From contig DAOMOP010000001.1 of the NCBI GenBank assembly GCA_035444405.1, forward strand, positions 1 to 64,000: 64,000 nucleotides of DNA, read 5' to 3'. The position numbers and the translations under genes are program-made. This document shows positions 8,696 through 19,925 of this stretch, one piece after another (position 1 is the first letter of the stretch; each line of letters opens with the position of its first letter). Source of the stretch: DAOMOP01 sp035444405. GTDB taxonomy: Bacteria > Pseudomonadota > Gammaproteobacteria > Burkholderiales > Rhodocyclaceae. The notes beneath the pieces were generated by a model that was not told where the DNA came from, did no database searches, and was given only the letters and a program-made list of their open reading frames with translations.

Positions 8696-10357
8696 ATGCT
8701 TGAAGACCTTTCCGTCCTCGTCGTCGAAGCCAACCAGGGCATGCGCGCGCAGTTGCGCAGCATGCTCGAGGGCTTTCAGCTCACGCGGGTGCAGTTCGCG
8801 CCGTCGGCCGGCGCGGCACTGCGCAAGCTGCGCGATCAGCGCTTCGACCTGATCCTGTGCGAATACAACCTCGGCGACGGGCAGGACGGCCAGCATCTGC
8901 TCGAGGACCTGCGCAACCAGCAGATCATTCCGCTCGACACGCTGTTCGTGATGATCTCGAGCGAGCGCAGCTACGAGCGCATCGTCGGCGCCGCCGAGCT
9001 CGCGCCCAACGACTACATCCTCAAGCCGCTCACCGCCAGCGCGTTGCTGGTCCGTCTGCAGCGCGCCGTCGCCAAGCGCGACGCGTTCCTGCCGATCCAC
9101 CGCGCCATCGCCGGCGGCGACCCGCAGGAGGCGATCGAGCTGTGCGTGCAAGCCGAGCAGGCGCACCCGGCCTACCGTACCGACTTCATGCGCCTGCGCG
9201 CGGAACTGCATGGCGGTCTCGGCCAGGCCCGGCAGGCCGAGGCGGTCTATCGCGACATTCTCGCAACCCGGCCGATTCCGTGGGCACAGCTGGGGCTCGC
9301 GCGGACGCTGTTCGCGAGCGGCCGGCTCGACGACGCCGAGACCATCCTCGAAGCCCTGGTGGCCGAGAGCACCTATTATCTCGACGCCTATGACTGGCTG
9401 GCACGCGTGCGCGAGGCACTCGGCTTTCCACGCCAGGCCTGCGAGGTGCTGGCAAGCGCGGTCGAGCTCTCGCCGCACCGCGTCGGCCGCTTGCGCCGCT
9501 TCGGCGAGCTCGCCGTCAGCGCCGGCGACTACGAGGCTGCCGAGCGCGCGCTCGAGGAGGTCGTGCGCAAGGGCAAGCATTCGGACTTTCGCGACCCCGA
9601 GGACCACCTGCGCCTGGTCCGCTCGCAGCTCCTTCAGCAGCGCTTCGCCGAGGCCGAGGCGACGATCCGCGACCTCGACCGCACGATGGGCGGCACGCGC
9701 GGCGCCGCCGCGTGCAGTGCGCTGTCGAAGGCGCTGCTGCATCAGGGCCGGGGTGAGCACGCGGCCGCCCGCGAGGCGATGCGGCTCGCCGTGGCAGCCA
9801 GTCGCGACGAGGCGGAGCTGTCGACGACGCTCAAATGCGAGCTCGTCCGGGGCTGCCTCGACCACCAGCTCGAAGCCGAAGGCAGCGAGGTCGTCGCCGA
9901 CATCCTGCGCAACGCCGGCGACGAGCAGACCATCGAGATGACCCGTGCCGTGCTGCGCGAACGCGGCCGCGAGGACTTGTCCGAGCGCATCGAGGAGCGG
10001 CTGCATGCCGAGGTGCGGCAGTACATCGCCGCTGGTGCACGAAAGGCCCAGGGCGGCGACTACGACGGCGCGGTCAGCGAGATGATGAGCGCGGTGCGCC
10101 GCATGCCGGGCAATCCGCACGTGCTGTTCAACGCGGCGCTGGCGCTGCTGCGCCACATCGAGCACAACGGCTGGAACGATCGCTTTGCGGCACAGGCGCG
10201 CACGCTGATCCAGCGCACGCGCAGACTGGACCCGGCGAACCCGCGCCTGGAGGCGATCGGCGATTTCCTGCGCGGGCTGGTTCGCAAGCACGGCATCCGC
10301 CCCGCCACGGCGACCGCCCCGCGCGGCGGCAGCCGCGCCGACCCCGATCACGGCTGA
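8696..10357 (+). CDS. Response regulator receiver domain with TPR repeats, acceptor Asp replaced by Glu
   Basis: 553 residues. An N-terminal CheY-like receiver (about 1-125) is followed by a long alpha-helical tetratricopeptide region (about 135-530) and a short disordered tail; there is no DNA-binding or catalytic output domain. The conserved receiver lysine is present in NDYILKPLT. The usual phospho-accepting aspartate at the end of beta-3 is E56 (DLILCEYNLGDG), and the usual acidic pair near the N terminus is reduced to E11-A12-N13. The receiver may be non-phosphorylatable or locked. TPR repeats suggest protein-protein output. No cognate kinase is nearby. It starts 73 bases after aspS. Confidence 0.8.
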   Translation: MLEDLSVLVVEANQGMRAQLRSMLEGFQLTRVQFAPSAGAALRKLRDQRFDLILCEYNLGDGQDGQHLLEDLRNQQIIPLDTLFVMISSERSYERIVGAAELAPNDYILKPLTASALLVRLQRAVAKRDAFLPIHRAIAGGDPQEAIELCVQAEQAHPAYRTDFMRLRAELHGGLGQARQAEAVYRDILATRPIPWAQLGLARTLFASGRLDDAETILEALVAESTYYLDAYDWLARVREALGFPRQACEVLASAVELSPHRVGRLRRFGELAVSAGDYEAAERALEEVVRKGKHSDFRDPEDHLRLVRSQLLQQRFAEAEATIRDLDRTMGGTRGAAACSALSKALLHQGRGEHAAAREAMRLAVAASRDEAELSTTLKCELVRGCLDHQLEAEGSEVVADILRNAGDEQTIEMTRAVLRERGREDLSERIEERLHAEVRQYIAAGARKAQGGDYDGAVSEMMSAVRRMPGNPHVLFNAALALLRHIEHNGWNDRFAAQARTLIQRTRRLDPANPRLEAIGDFLRGLVRKHGIRPATATAPRGGSRADPDHG

Positions 10358-10365
10358 GCCCCACG

Positions 10366-10815
10366 ATGAGAAGCACGCTGCGCCGCAGCGGCATGCGCCT
10401 GGGCCTGATCGTCGCGGTCGCCTTCGCCGCCCTCGTGCAGGGCTGGCTGCCCGACGGGTTTCGCCCCGGCTCCGAGGTCACGCAGCAGCGCACCACGGCC
10501 GACCTGCCGCCCGAGGCGATCGAAACCCTCGAACTGATCCTGCGCGGGGGCCCGTTTCCGTACCGCAAGGACGGCAGCACATTCCACAATCGCGAGCGGC
10601 TGCTGCCCGACAAGCCGCGCGGCTACTACCGCGAGTACACGGTGCCGACACCGGGCGCACGCGACCGCGGAGCGCGCCGCTTCGTCACCGGCGGGAAGCC
10701 GCCCGAGGTGTTCTACTACACCGAAGATCACTACCGCAGCTTCCGGCGCATCGACCCGCCGCTGCCGACCGGCACACGCACGTCGTCGGCGCGTGAGGCC
10801 GCCCAGGTGGAGTGA
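10366..10815 (+). CDS. Barnase-type (N1/T1 family) ribonuclease with signal or anchor segment
   Basis: A 149-residue protein with an N-terminal hydrophobic stretch (about 12-28) consistent with export or a membrane anchor. The microbial RNase domain follows. By comparison with barnase, the general base is E90 (YYREYTV), the phosphate-binding arginines lie in GARDRGARR (R99-R105) and the general acid is H122 (EDHYRSF). All catalytic positions appear intact, so an active guanyl-preferring RNase is expected. The ATG at 10366 is nine bases after the previous gene. The barstar-family inhibitor gene follows by three bases, which strongly supports the function. Confidence 0.85.
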   Translation: MRSTLRRSGMRLGLIVAVAFAALVQGWLPDGFRPGSEVTQQRTTADLPPEAIETLELILRGGPFPYRKDGSTFHNRERLLPDKPRGYYREYTVPTPGARDRGARRFVTGGKPPEVFYYTEDHYRSFRRIDPPLPTGTRTSSAREAAQVE

Positions 10816-10818
10816 TCG

Positions 10819-11280
10819 ATGGGGACGAGGCGCGCCGACGACTCCTCGAGCACGGGACGCGCCGATTCGACGTCGATGCCGGACGCACCGGGCCTGCATC
10901 GGCTCGCGGCCGATCTGCGCGGCGCGATCGCCGCGACGGCGAGCGCGCACGGCTTCGCGCTGCTGACGATCGATCTGCAGGCGTGCTCGGGCAAGACGGA
11001 TTTTCTGCAGCGCATCGCCGCGGCGCTGCAGTTCCCGGCCTGGTTCGGACATAACTGGGACGCGCTGGCCGACTGTCTGGGCGATCTGAGCTGGCTGCCG
11101 GCACGCGGTCACGTGCTCGTGCTCGAGCACGCCGACGACTTGCGACGTGCAGCACCGCTCGATTTCGCAACCGCGCAGGACATCCTGGACGAGGCGTGCC
11201 GCGAGCGCACCGACGACGGCACGCCGATGTGGGTCTATCTCGTGGCGAACGACGATCCGTGCCGGCGAGCGCCCCCATGA
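10819..11280 (+). CDS. Barstar-family ribonuclease inhibitor
   Basis: 153 residues. The barstar signature is seen in the segment from FPAWFGHNWDALADCL to the helix after it; in barstar this helix and its acidic residues plug the RNase active site. A roughly 25-residue Ser/Thr/Asp-rich extension precedes the domain, so a start at the ATG at 10876 is possible. The ATG at 10819 is preferred because GGAG lies about seven bases upstream. It is cotranscribed with the barnase-type RNase, and its stop overlaps the nudB start, so three genes are translationally linked. Confidence 0.85.
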   Translation: MGTRRADDSSSTGRADSTSMPDAPGLHRLAADLRGAIAATASAHGFALLTIDLQACSGKTDFLQRIAAALQFPAWFGHNWDALADCLGDLSWLPARGHVLVLEHADDLRRAAPLDFATAQDILDEACRERTDDGTPMWVYLVANDDPCRRAPP

Positions 11281-11714
11281 GCGCCACGCCCCCGTTCAAG
11301 CAGCCGGTGTCGGTGCTGGTCGTGATCCACACGCCGGCACGCGACATCCTGCTGCTGGAGCGGCGCACGCCGCCCGGCTTCTGGCAATCGGTCACGGGCA
11401 GCCTGGAAGCTGGCGAAACCGCGCGCGCCGCAGCCATTCGCGAAGTCGCCGAGGAGACCGGCCTCACCGCGAGCGCGACGACGCTGCGCGACTGGCGGCA
11501 GACCAACCGCTTCGAGATCCGCGCCGAATGGCGCCACCGCTACGCCCCCGGGGTCACGCACAACGTCGAGCACGTGTTCAGCCTGTGCGTTCCCGAGATC
11601 TGCCCGATCCGGCTCGCCGACGACGAGCACGCGGGCTACCTGTGGCTGCCGCAGCCTGACGCGGCCGCAAAGGTGTTCTCATGGACGAACCGGGAGGCCA
11701 TCCTGCGCCTGTAG
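11277..11714 (+). CDS. nudB: Dihydroneopterin triphosphate diphosphatase NudB (NUDIX)
   Basis: A 145-residue NUDIX hydrolase. The Nudix box runs from GSLEAGETARAAAIRE through VAEETGL and contains the metal-binding REVAEE core. The N-terminal strand FKQPVSVLVVIH is typical of NudB (NtpA), which removes pyrophosphate from 7,8-dihydroneopterin triphosphate in folate synthesis. aspS-nudB proximity is common in proteobacteria and favours NudB over a general NUDIX enzyme. The ATG at 11277 overlaps the barstar stop (ATGA), indicating translational coupling. Confidence 0.85.
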   Translation: MSATPPFKQPVSVLVVIHTPARDILLLERRTPPGFWQSVTGSLEAGETARAAAIREVAEETGLTASATTLRDWRQTNRFEIRAEWRHRYAPGVTHNVEHVFSLCVPEICPIRLADDEHAGYLWLPQPDAAAKVFSWTNREAILRL

Positions 11715-11729
11715 CCGCGCCGCGAGCGC

Positions 11730-13073
11730 CTACACGACCGCCCGCAGCGAGTCGGCGCGGCCGACGGCAAAGTAAAGCAGCCCGGCCTCCCTGACCACCC
11801 GCGGGTCGAACAGGTTGCGCCCGTCGACCAGCACCGGGTGCGCCAGCCGTGACTTCAGCCACGCGAAATCGACGGTCCGAAACTGCTTCCATTCGGTGCA
11901 GATCACCAGCGCGTCGGCCCCGTCCACCGCGTCCGCCTGGTGGGCGACGAGCTCGAACCCGGCCCGACCGCCGTAGATGCGTTCGGCCTCCCGCATCGCT
12001 TCCGGATCGAATGCGCGCACGCGCGCGCCGGCCGCCCACAGCGACTCCATCAGCACGCGGCTGGGCGCCTCGCGCATGTCGTCGGTATCGGGCTTGAACG
12101 CGAGCCCCCACAGCGCGATCGTGCGGCCCGACAGATCGCCGTCGAAGGCCTGCGCGAGCTTGTCGAACAGGACCTGCTTCTGGCGCCGGTTGACCGCCTC
12201 GACCGCCTCGAGCAGTTCCGCCCGATAGCCGACCTGCACCGCCGTGCGCGCAAGCGCCCTGACGTCCTTGGGAAAGCACGAGCCGCCATAGCCGCAGCCG
12301 GGATAGATGAAGTGGTAGCCGATGCGCGGATCCGAGCCGATGCCCACGCGCACCTGTTCGATGTCCGCACCGAGTCGTTCGGCCAGGTTGGCGATCTCGT
12401 TCATGAAGCTGATCTTGGTGGCGAGCATCGCATTGGCCGCATACTTGGTCAGCTCGGCGGCGCGCACGTCCATGAACATCAGCTTGTCGCGATTGCGGCT
12501 GTACGGCGCATAGCACTCGCGCATGCGCACACGCACCGCCTCGGAGTCGGTGCCGACGACGATGCGCGCGCTCTTGGTGAAGTCCTCGATCGCGGCGCCT
12601 TCCTTCAGAAACTCCGGATTCGAGCACACGTCGAAGGACAGCGCGACACCACGTTCGCTCAGGGCCGCGCCGATCGCTGCGCGCACCTTGCCGGCGGTGC
12701 CGACCGGTACCGTCGACTTGTCGACGACGACCTTGTAGGCGTCCATGTGGGTGCCGATCGTCCGTGCAACGGCCAGCACGTACTGCAGATCGGCCGAGCC
12801 ATCCTCGTCGGGCGGCGTGCCGACCGCGATGAACTGCATCTCGCTGTACGCCACCGCCTCGGCCGCGTCGGTGGTGAAGTTCAGCCGCCCCTCGGCCACA
12901 TTGCGGCGCACCATCGGCGCGAGGCCCGGCTCGTAGATCGGGATCACGCCGTCGCGCAGTCTTGCGATCTTGACCGCGTCGACGTCCGCGCACATGACGT
13001 GGTGACCGACATCCGCAAGGCACGCGCCCGTCACGAGCCCGACGTAGCCGGTGCCGAAAATCGAGATCCTCAT
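11730..13073 (-). CDS. ugd: UDP-glucose 6-dehydrogenase
   Basis: 447 residues. The N-terminal NAD-binding fold begins [21 protein letters not shown]. The central domain and C-terminal UDP-binding domain follow, with the catalytic cysteine at about C266 ([11 protein letters not shown]) and SNPEFLKEG in the active-site region. The enzyme makes UDP-glucuronate from UDP-glucose by two NAD-dependent oxidations. A GGAGGGG ribosome site lies just upstream on the minus strand. It is convergent with nudB and sits at the edge of the polysaccharide region, so UDP-GlcA is probably a glycan precursor here. Family length and motifs are complete. Confidence 0.95.
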   Translation of the reverse strand: MRISIFGTGYVGLVTGACLADVGHHVMCADVDAVKIARLRDGVIPIYEPGLAPMVRRNVAEGRLNFTTDAAEAVAYSEMQFIAVGTPPDEDGSADLQYVLAVARTIGTHMDAYKVVVDKSTVPVGTAGKVRAAIGAALSERGVALSFDVCSNPEFLKEGAAIEDFTKSARIVVGTDSEAVRVRMRECYAPYSRNRDKLMFMDVRAAELTKYAANAMLATKISFMNEIANLAERLGADIEQVRVGIGSDPRIGYHFIYPGCGYGGSCFPKDVRALARTAVQVGYRAELLEAVEAVNRRQKQVLFDKLAQAFDGDLSGRTIALWGLAFKPDTDDMREAPSRVLMESLWAAGARVRAFDPEAMREAERIYGGRAGFELVAHQADAVDGADALVICTEWKQFRTVDFAWLKSRLAHPVLVDGRNLFDPRVVREAGLLYFAVGRADSLRAVV

Positions 13074-13356
13074 GGCATACCCCTCCGCTGCGACCGCACG
13101 ATCGATGCCAGTATCCTACCATCGGGGGCGCACTCGGCGTGCGCAACCGTGACGGTCCCACGATGGCGGCCCTGAACGGGCGGCCAGCTCTTGCCGAGCA
13201 TCGCGATCACCGCCACAATCGCTGCATTGTCCTTTCGGGGGGCGAAGCCGTGCACCGCATCGTTCGCGCAGCATCGTGCCGGTCTGCGCAGCCGCGACGC
13301 ATTCGCGTTTGTGCCGTCCGCGGCGAGGCCGGCGTCGACTCCGGCCTGCCCCGATC

Positions 13357-15455
<2,099 letters not shown>

Positions 15456-15580
15456 GCCGGCCCCCCGGCAACGACCGCCCGTGCGCGCCGCTGCGGGTCG
15501 TCGGGCGGCCGCCCGTCACCGCTTGGCAGTGCACTGCCGCATCGCGTCGAAACCCTCTGCCCTCATCATGCGTCCATCGG

Positions 15581-16720
15581 TCACGAATGAGCCGGCAGAT
15601 TCGGCGGGACGCCGTGCAGCCCCTTGCCCGTCACGGTCGGCTCCGCGAGCGCCCATTTCGAAGGCACATCGACGAACGCCGCGCCGATGCGGTCGGGACT
15701 CGGATTGAGCTCGAGGATGACGGGCCCCGCGGTCGACACCGCAACGTCGACACCGGCGAATCTGAGCCCCGGGAAAAGCTCCAGCACGCTCGCGGCTAGC
15801 CGGCGCGACTCCTGCCACATCGGCGCCGGCTGACCCGCAATCGGCGCGCCATGGTCCGGATGGCACGGAAACGTGCGCCGCTCGGGCAGGCCGTCGAGGG
15901 CCGCCGAGATCATTCCGGTGTCCATATTCACCGGGGCGACGATGCCGCCCGCGGACTGATTGTCGACGATCGCGCCGGCACGGCCCAAGCGAAGGTAGGC
16001 CAGACGTGCGTGGCCACGCCCGTCGCGCCCTTCGCGCACCCATATCCGGTAGGTATTGACGCTCGACGGGTTGAAGGCGGCCATCTGTGGGTGCTGCACC
16101 AGATAGTCCTCGATGATCGAACCGACCTTCCCGCCGACGACCCGGCGCATCTCGATGAATTCCTCGACATCGACGGTGCGGCCCGCACCGGACAAATGCA
16201 GGCGCAGGCGCCCGGCGTCGCGCACCACCTCGACGATGTCGAAGTTGCGCCCCGCCCAGCCCTGCACGCGCTTGACGCAGAAGCGCTCGAGCGCGCACGA
16301 CTCGATCAGGTGCACGAGATCGTCGGCGGTGCGAAGCTCGCGCCCATCCGCAGCGCGCCCCTTCACCGTGTGCAGGAAGCCGAGAAACGTCGGCGTCGGA
16401 ACGCCGACCAGCGTCATCAAGCCCTTCTCGACCAGCTTGTTCTGCGCGAGCTTGACGAAGCCCGGCGAGTTCAACGAACGCAGCCTGCGCCGGTACGCAA
16501 AGTGCCCGAGCTGCGCGAGCTTGTCGGCCCACTCGATCTCCCGGCGCCAGAACCCCGCGATGTGGTAGAGCCCGGGCCCGTTGCCGGTGAGCACCAACAA
16601 ACCGAGCATTTCGGCCATCTGCCGCCACAGCGGCAGCTGGCCCTCGTTCGCCCTTTGCCGCGACAGGCTCACATAGTCGTGCAAGCGCGCCATGGTGCCA
16701 CGATCCGAAATCTGTCCCAT
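15581..16720 (-). CDS. Sugar-transfer-associated ATP-grasp protein
   Basis: 379 residues. The protein matches the ATP-grasp type found next to sugar-transfer genes: an N-terminal helical region with AYRRRLRSLNSPGFVKLAQNK and a nucleotide-binding lysine region (ERFCVKRVQGW). The distal metal-binding end carries GVDVAVSTAGPVILELNPSPD, where ELN supplies the magnesium ligands. ATP-grasp enzymes join a carboxylate to a nucleophile through an acylphosphate; the substrates of this subgroup are unknown. It is the last gene of a seven-gene minus-strand operon. The 125-base gap before argB (15456-15580) shows no gene. Confidence 0.75.
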   Translation of the reverse strand: MGQISDRGTMARLHDYVSLSRQRANEGQLPLWRQMAEMLGLLVLTGNGPGLYHIAGFWRREIEWADKLAQLGHFAYRRRLRSLNSPGFVKLAQNKLVEKGLMTLVGVPTPTFLGFLHTVKGRAADGRELRTADDLVHLIESCALERFCVKRVQGWAGRNFDIVEVVRDAGRLRLHLSGAGRTVDVEEFIEMRRVVGGKVGSIIEDYLVQHPQMAAFNPSSVNTYRIWVREGRDGRGHARLAYLRLGRAGAIVDNQSAGGIVAPVNMDTGMISAALDGLPERRTFPCHPDHGAPIAGQPAPMWQESRRLAASVLELFPGLRFAGVDVAVSTAGPVILELNPSPDRIGAAFVDVPSKWALAEPTVTGKGLHGVPPNLPAHS

Positions 16721-16812
16721 TCTGCATGCTCCTCAAGGCCGACCGGATAATGGCGACGCTCGCCCCCCTTGCCTGCGGCACCGGCGCAATCCAGCCGTTA
16801 TTGAATGACGCT

Positions 16813-18348
16813 TCAAAACACACGCTGATAGCGCCGCATCGCATGCTCGAGCGCCCACGGAAAAAGATAGCGCGGAAACCCCAGCACCATCGGCGGATGG
16901 GGCGGATTCGGCGTTCGCAGCCCGATCAGTCCCGACAGGACGGGCAGGTGCTGCAGGCCGGCGCGGAAAAATGCCGGGGTTCTCATCAGGCCCCCGGCAA
17001 GCGCGTGGCTTCCCGTGGTAATCAGCTTGCTCCAGCGCGCGGCCATCGTCGGCGGGATTCGACCGCGACGTATGAACTCACTGCGATGACTGTGCAGGTA
17101 GTCGAGATAGTCGATCAAGGAAGTTTCCGAAAGTCCCAGTCTACCCAATGCGAACCATTGCGACGCGTAGCTCTTGACCCGCCCGAACGCGTCTCCCGGC
17201 ACTCCCGAGGACTCGACGATGCGGCGGCAGATCGGGCGGCTGTAGTCGCCACTGCGTCGCCACGGTTTCATCGCTTCGGAGCGCGAGATGCGGCTGATGT
17301 CGCGAATGCTGCGGGCACCCCAGAACGGGATGGGGCAGTTCATGAATCCGGCTCCCAGCCGGTACTCGGTCAGCGCCAGGCCGGACAAATCGCCGCGCAC
17401 CAGATCCGGCGAAAGATAGGGTGTATCCTGGTCCCACACCTTGTCGCCGTGATAGCCCGTGAGCAGGACCCGGTGCGACAGCTTGTCGGCGGCTCCGGCG
17501 TAATGCACCTCCTCGCCGAAGGCATCGCCGGCAATGAACGGCACCTCGACCAGCGAGCCCTTGCGCCAGGCACCGATGCTCACCGAAATGGGCGTGACGC
17601 CGAAGTAGTGGGCGATCTCGCTGCCACGGTCCCGGCCGGATTGGCGCTCGAAGCAGATGACTTCGTCGAGGCCGAGCGGCTGCGCGAGCGCGGTCACCGT
17701 CGTCGAATCGTAGCCGGTGGAGAGTGTCCCCAACAGGCTGTAGGAGCGCGCTCTCCGACCGTCCGACATGTTGTCGACGACCCCTTGCAGACTGCGCTTG
17801 AGGAAGTCGTGGTAGTCGTCGAACGCCTCGAAGCGCCGCTCCGCATGCGGCTTGGGCATCCGAACAAGCTGGCCACCAGCCCACTCGAGATTGTCGAAAT
17901 AGACCAACTCCACGGTGGCGCCGACGAGCGGCAACTGCGGCCGATAGCGGCGTATTCCCCGCACGACACTGTAGAAATCCCGCAGGTAGTGCGGATAGGC
18001 CGGCAGGGCTGCCGACGCCAGGTGGCTTCCCAGGCAGGCGAGGGAGTTCGACACCAGCGTCACGCCGCCCTGTGTCGCCCATTGCAAGCGGTCCACAGTC
18101 GAACCCGACGAGACGAAAACGACGCGATCGTTGCGAATCCGGGCGCCCGTTCCGGCAACGATGTCGGTCTCGTCGAACGCCCCGTCGCCGAATGCACCAT
18201 CCCAGATCGCTTCGCAGAACCAGGAGTCGGCGCATTCGACGGCCGGCCCGCACCAGACGTCGATGGCGTGCGCACCCGGTGGCAGCCTGGCCAGCCACGA
18301 CTGCCCGGGCCAGTCCTCCTGACAGTGGAAGTGAAACTTGAAGGTCAT
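16813..18348 (-). CDS. Asparagine-synthetase-like PP-loop protein A (no glutaminase Cys)
   Basis: 511 residues from the ATG at 18348 (MTFKFHFHCQEDW). The open frame runs further upstream but only over the neighbouring gene's end. An N-terminal domain of about 180 residues resembles a degenerate glutaminase fold (GGVTLVSNSLACLGS) but lacks the N-terminal cysteine nucleophile. The PP-loop reads LSTGYDST in place of LSGGxDSS, and LLTGYHGDKVWD replaces the GDGGDELFGG motif of AsnB. This suggests an ATP pyrophosphatase that activates a carboxylate by adenylation. It is a tandem paralogue of the next gene upstream in the operon. Substrate unknown. Confidence 0.65.
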   Translation of the reverse strand: MTFKFHFHCQEDWPGQSWLARLPPGAHAIDVWCGPAVECADSWFCEAIWDGAFGDGAFDETDIVAGTGARIRNDRVVFVSSGSTVDRLQWATQGGVTLVSNSLACLGSHLASAALPAYPHYLRDFYSVVRGIRRYRPQLPLVGATVELVYFDNLEWAGGQLVRMPKPHAERRFEAFDDYHDFLKRSLQGVVDNMSDGRRARSYSLLGTLSTGYDSTTVTALAQPLGLDEVICFERQSGRDRGSEIAHYFGVTPISVSIGAWRKGSLVEVPFIAGDAFGEEVHYAGAADKLSHRVLLTGYHGDKVWDQDTPYLSPDLVRGDLSGLALTEYRLGAGFMNCPIPFWGARSIRDISRISRSEAMKPWRRSGDYSRPICRRIVESSGVPGDAFGRVKSYASQWFALGRLGLSETSLIDYLDYLHSHRSEFIRRGRIPPTMAARWSKLITTGSHALAGGLMRTPAFFRAGLQHLPVLSGLIGLRTPNPPHPPMVLGFPRYLFPWALEHAMRRYQRVF

Positions 18349-18416
18349 TGCCGTCCCCTCCCTCGCCATTCGGCAACAAACGACAGACCGCAGCGGCGGT
18401 CGATCAGTCCGGCACG

Positions 18417-19916
18417 CTACCCCCGGAAGATGCGCGCGAAACGCTCGGCGAGCACATTGACCGCCCACACGTGAATGCGGTTCGCGAGCTGCTTCTCGGC
18501 CGGCCACAGCAGGCGGTTCGTGCTCGCCGCGCTGAGGCCCCGCCTGCGGCCCAGCGGCAGCGATCTCAGGTGGAAGTCGAGCGTGCGCGTGGCTGCGTCG
18601 GCAGTGCGTGAGAGCCAGCCATGGCCGAACCGATCCTCGAGATAGCCGAACAGCTCTTCGCGCAAGGCGGGGTTGCGCGGCAGCGCCGCGTAGTCCATGA
18701 CGACGCGCTTGGCCTGGCCGAACAGCTCGCGCGGCACCCCGGCAGTCTCGGCGATGCGGCGCGGAATCGGCCGGTCGTAGCCGGTCTGCAGGCGCCACGG
18801 CGCCATCTCGCCGCCGTTCGATATCGCGACGATGTCGGCGATCTGGTTCGCGAACGCGAACGGCAGCGCCACATTGATGAAGCCGCTCCACAGGCGCGCC
18901 TCGGTGAGGTTCAGCCCGGACGTGTCGCCACGCAGGATGTCGGGGCTGAGATGGCGGCCGGAGGTCGCGCGATCCCAGACCTTGTCACCGTGGTATCCGG
19001 TGAATACCGCAGCCGTGCCGTCGAGGCGGCCGACGTGGCGGAGCAGCGACTGGAAAATCGCTTCCCGCCCGTCGAGGGTCGCCGCGAGCATCGCCAGCTC
19101 GTAGTCATGGTCGGCCTGCAGGCGATCCAGCGCGATGGTTTCCAGACCCAGCGCGGATGCGACCGCGGCACCGTTCTCGAGGGCCTCTTCGCCCGCCGCG
19201 ACCGTCGTGAAGCACGTCCGTACGCCATGGGCCTTCACGAGGCTGGCGACCGCGGTGGAGTCGTAGCCGCTCGAAACCGTCGCGAACAAATGGCAGCGGG
19301 ACGTTCTCGCCGGATCGCCGAGGTTGTCGACCAGCCCCGCGACGAGCTCGTCGAGAGCGTGCACGTAATCGGCGTATCCACTGAGCCGTTTCGGCGCATG
19401 ATCGCGGTCGCTGTGCTCGACGGTGTCGCCGTCGATGCGAAGATTCTCGCCGAACACCTGCCCGAACTGCGGGCTTTCGCGGCCATCGAGCGACACCGCA
19501 TGAATCGCGCGCCGGTAGCGCCGCCGCCCGGCCATCAGCGCATGACATTCGGGAGTGTAGTCGTGCCCCGGATCGAGACGGCAGCCGGTCGCGGCCAGGA
19601 GCACCGGCAGGCTGTTGCTGCAGCGCACCTCGCCCGTCGCGCGTGCATAGACGATCCGGTCGACGAGGCCACTCGACGCGGCGCAATGCACGACGTTCCC
19701 GTCGACCCGCACGCCACTGCCGAAGAAATGGCGAGCCGCCGGGAAAGCCCCGGCCTCGAAGCGGCCGTCCCAGGCGCCCTCGACCGCAAACTGCGGGCCG
19801 CATTCGACGCCTGCACCACGGGTGACCGCCACCGTATCGTCGTTCGCGCGCACGGTCGCGCACCAGGCGAGCCGTGGCAACGCCGGCGCAACGCTGACCT
19901 GCAGGCGAAGTGCCAT
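18417..19916 (-). CDS. Asparagine-synthetase-like PP-loop protein B (no glutaminase Cys)
   Basis: 499 residues, paralogous to the adjacent 511-residue protein. Shared features are the degenerate N-terminal domain (EVRCSNSLPVLLAATG), the PP-loop VSSGYDSTAVASL, the FTGYHGDKVWDR motif, the LSPDILRGDTSGLNLTEARL segment and the GYDRPIPRRIAE segment. It begins MALRLQVS, so there is no Cys2 nucleophile. Family knowledge of asparagine and beta-lactam synthetases suggests adenylation of a carboxylate followed by attack by an amine. Two copies side by side could act as a heteromer or on two positions. It lies ten bases downstream of the dehydrogenase gene. Confidence 0.65.
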   Translation of the reverse strand: MALRLQVSVAPALPRLAWCATVRANDDTVAVTRGAGVECGPQFAVEGAWDGRFEAGAFPAARHFFGSGVRVDGNVVHCAASSGLVDRIVYARATGEVRCSNSLPVLLAATGCRLDPGHDYTPECHALMAGRRRYRRAIHAVSLDGRESPQFGQVFGENLRIDGDTVEHSDRDHAPKRLSGYADYVHALDELVAGLVDNLGDPARTSRCHLFATVSSGYDSTAVASLVKAHGVRTCFTTVAAGEEALENGAAVASALGLETIALDRLQADHDYELAMLAATLDGREAIFQSLLRHVGRLDGTAAVFTGYHGDKVWDRATSGRHLSPDILRGDTSGLNLTEARLWSGFINVALPFAFANQIADIVAISNGGEMAPWRLQTGYDRPIPRRIAETAGVPRELFGQAKRVVMDYAALPRNPALREELFGYLEDRFGHGWLSRTADAATRTLDFHLRSLPLGRRRGLSAASTNRLLWPAEKQLANRIHVWAVNVLAERFARIFRG

Positions 19917-19925
19917 GCTGCTCTT

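Noticed and set aside
6613..8763. Long 716-codon minus-strand frame opposite aspS
   Set aside because: It is a GC-skew shadow of aspS with His/Arg/Asp-rich, low-complexity translation and no domain.
8522..10351. 609-codon minus-strand frame opposite the response regulator gene
   Set aside because: Antisense shadow; composition is typical of reverse-strand frames in GC-rich DNA and there is no family resemblance.
13074..13356. Short frames in the gap between ugd and the VanZ gene
   Set aside because: They are under 90 codons, Arg/His-rich, and lack a ribosome site or family resemblance.
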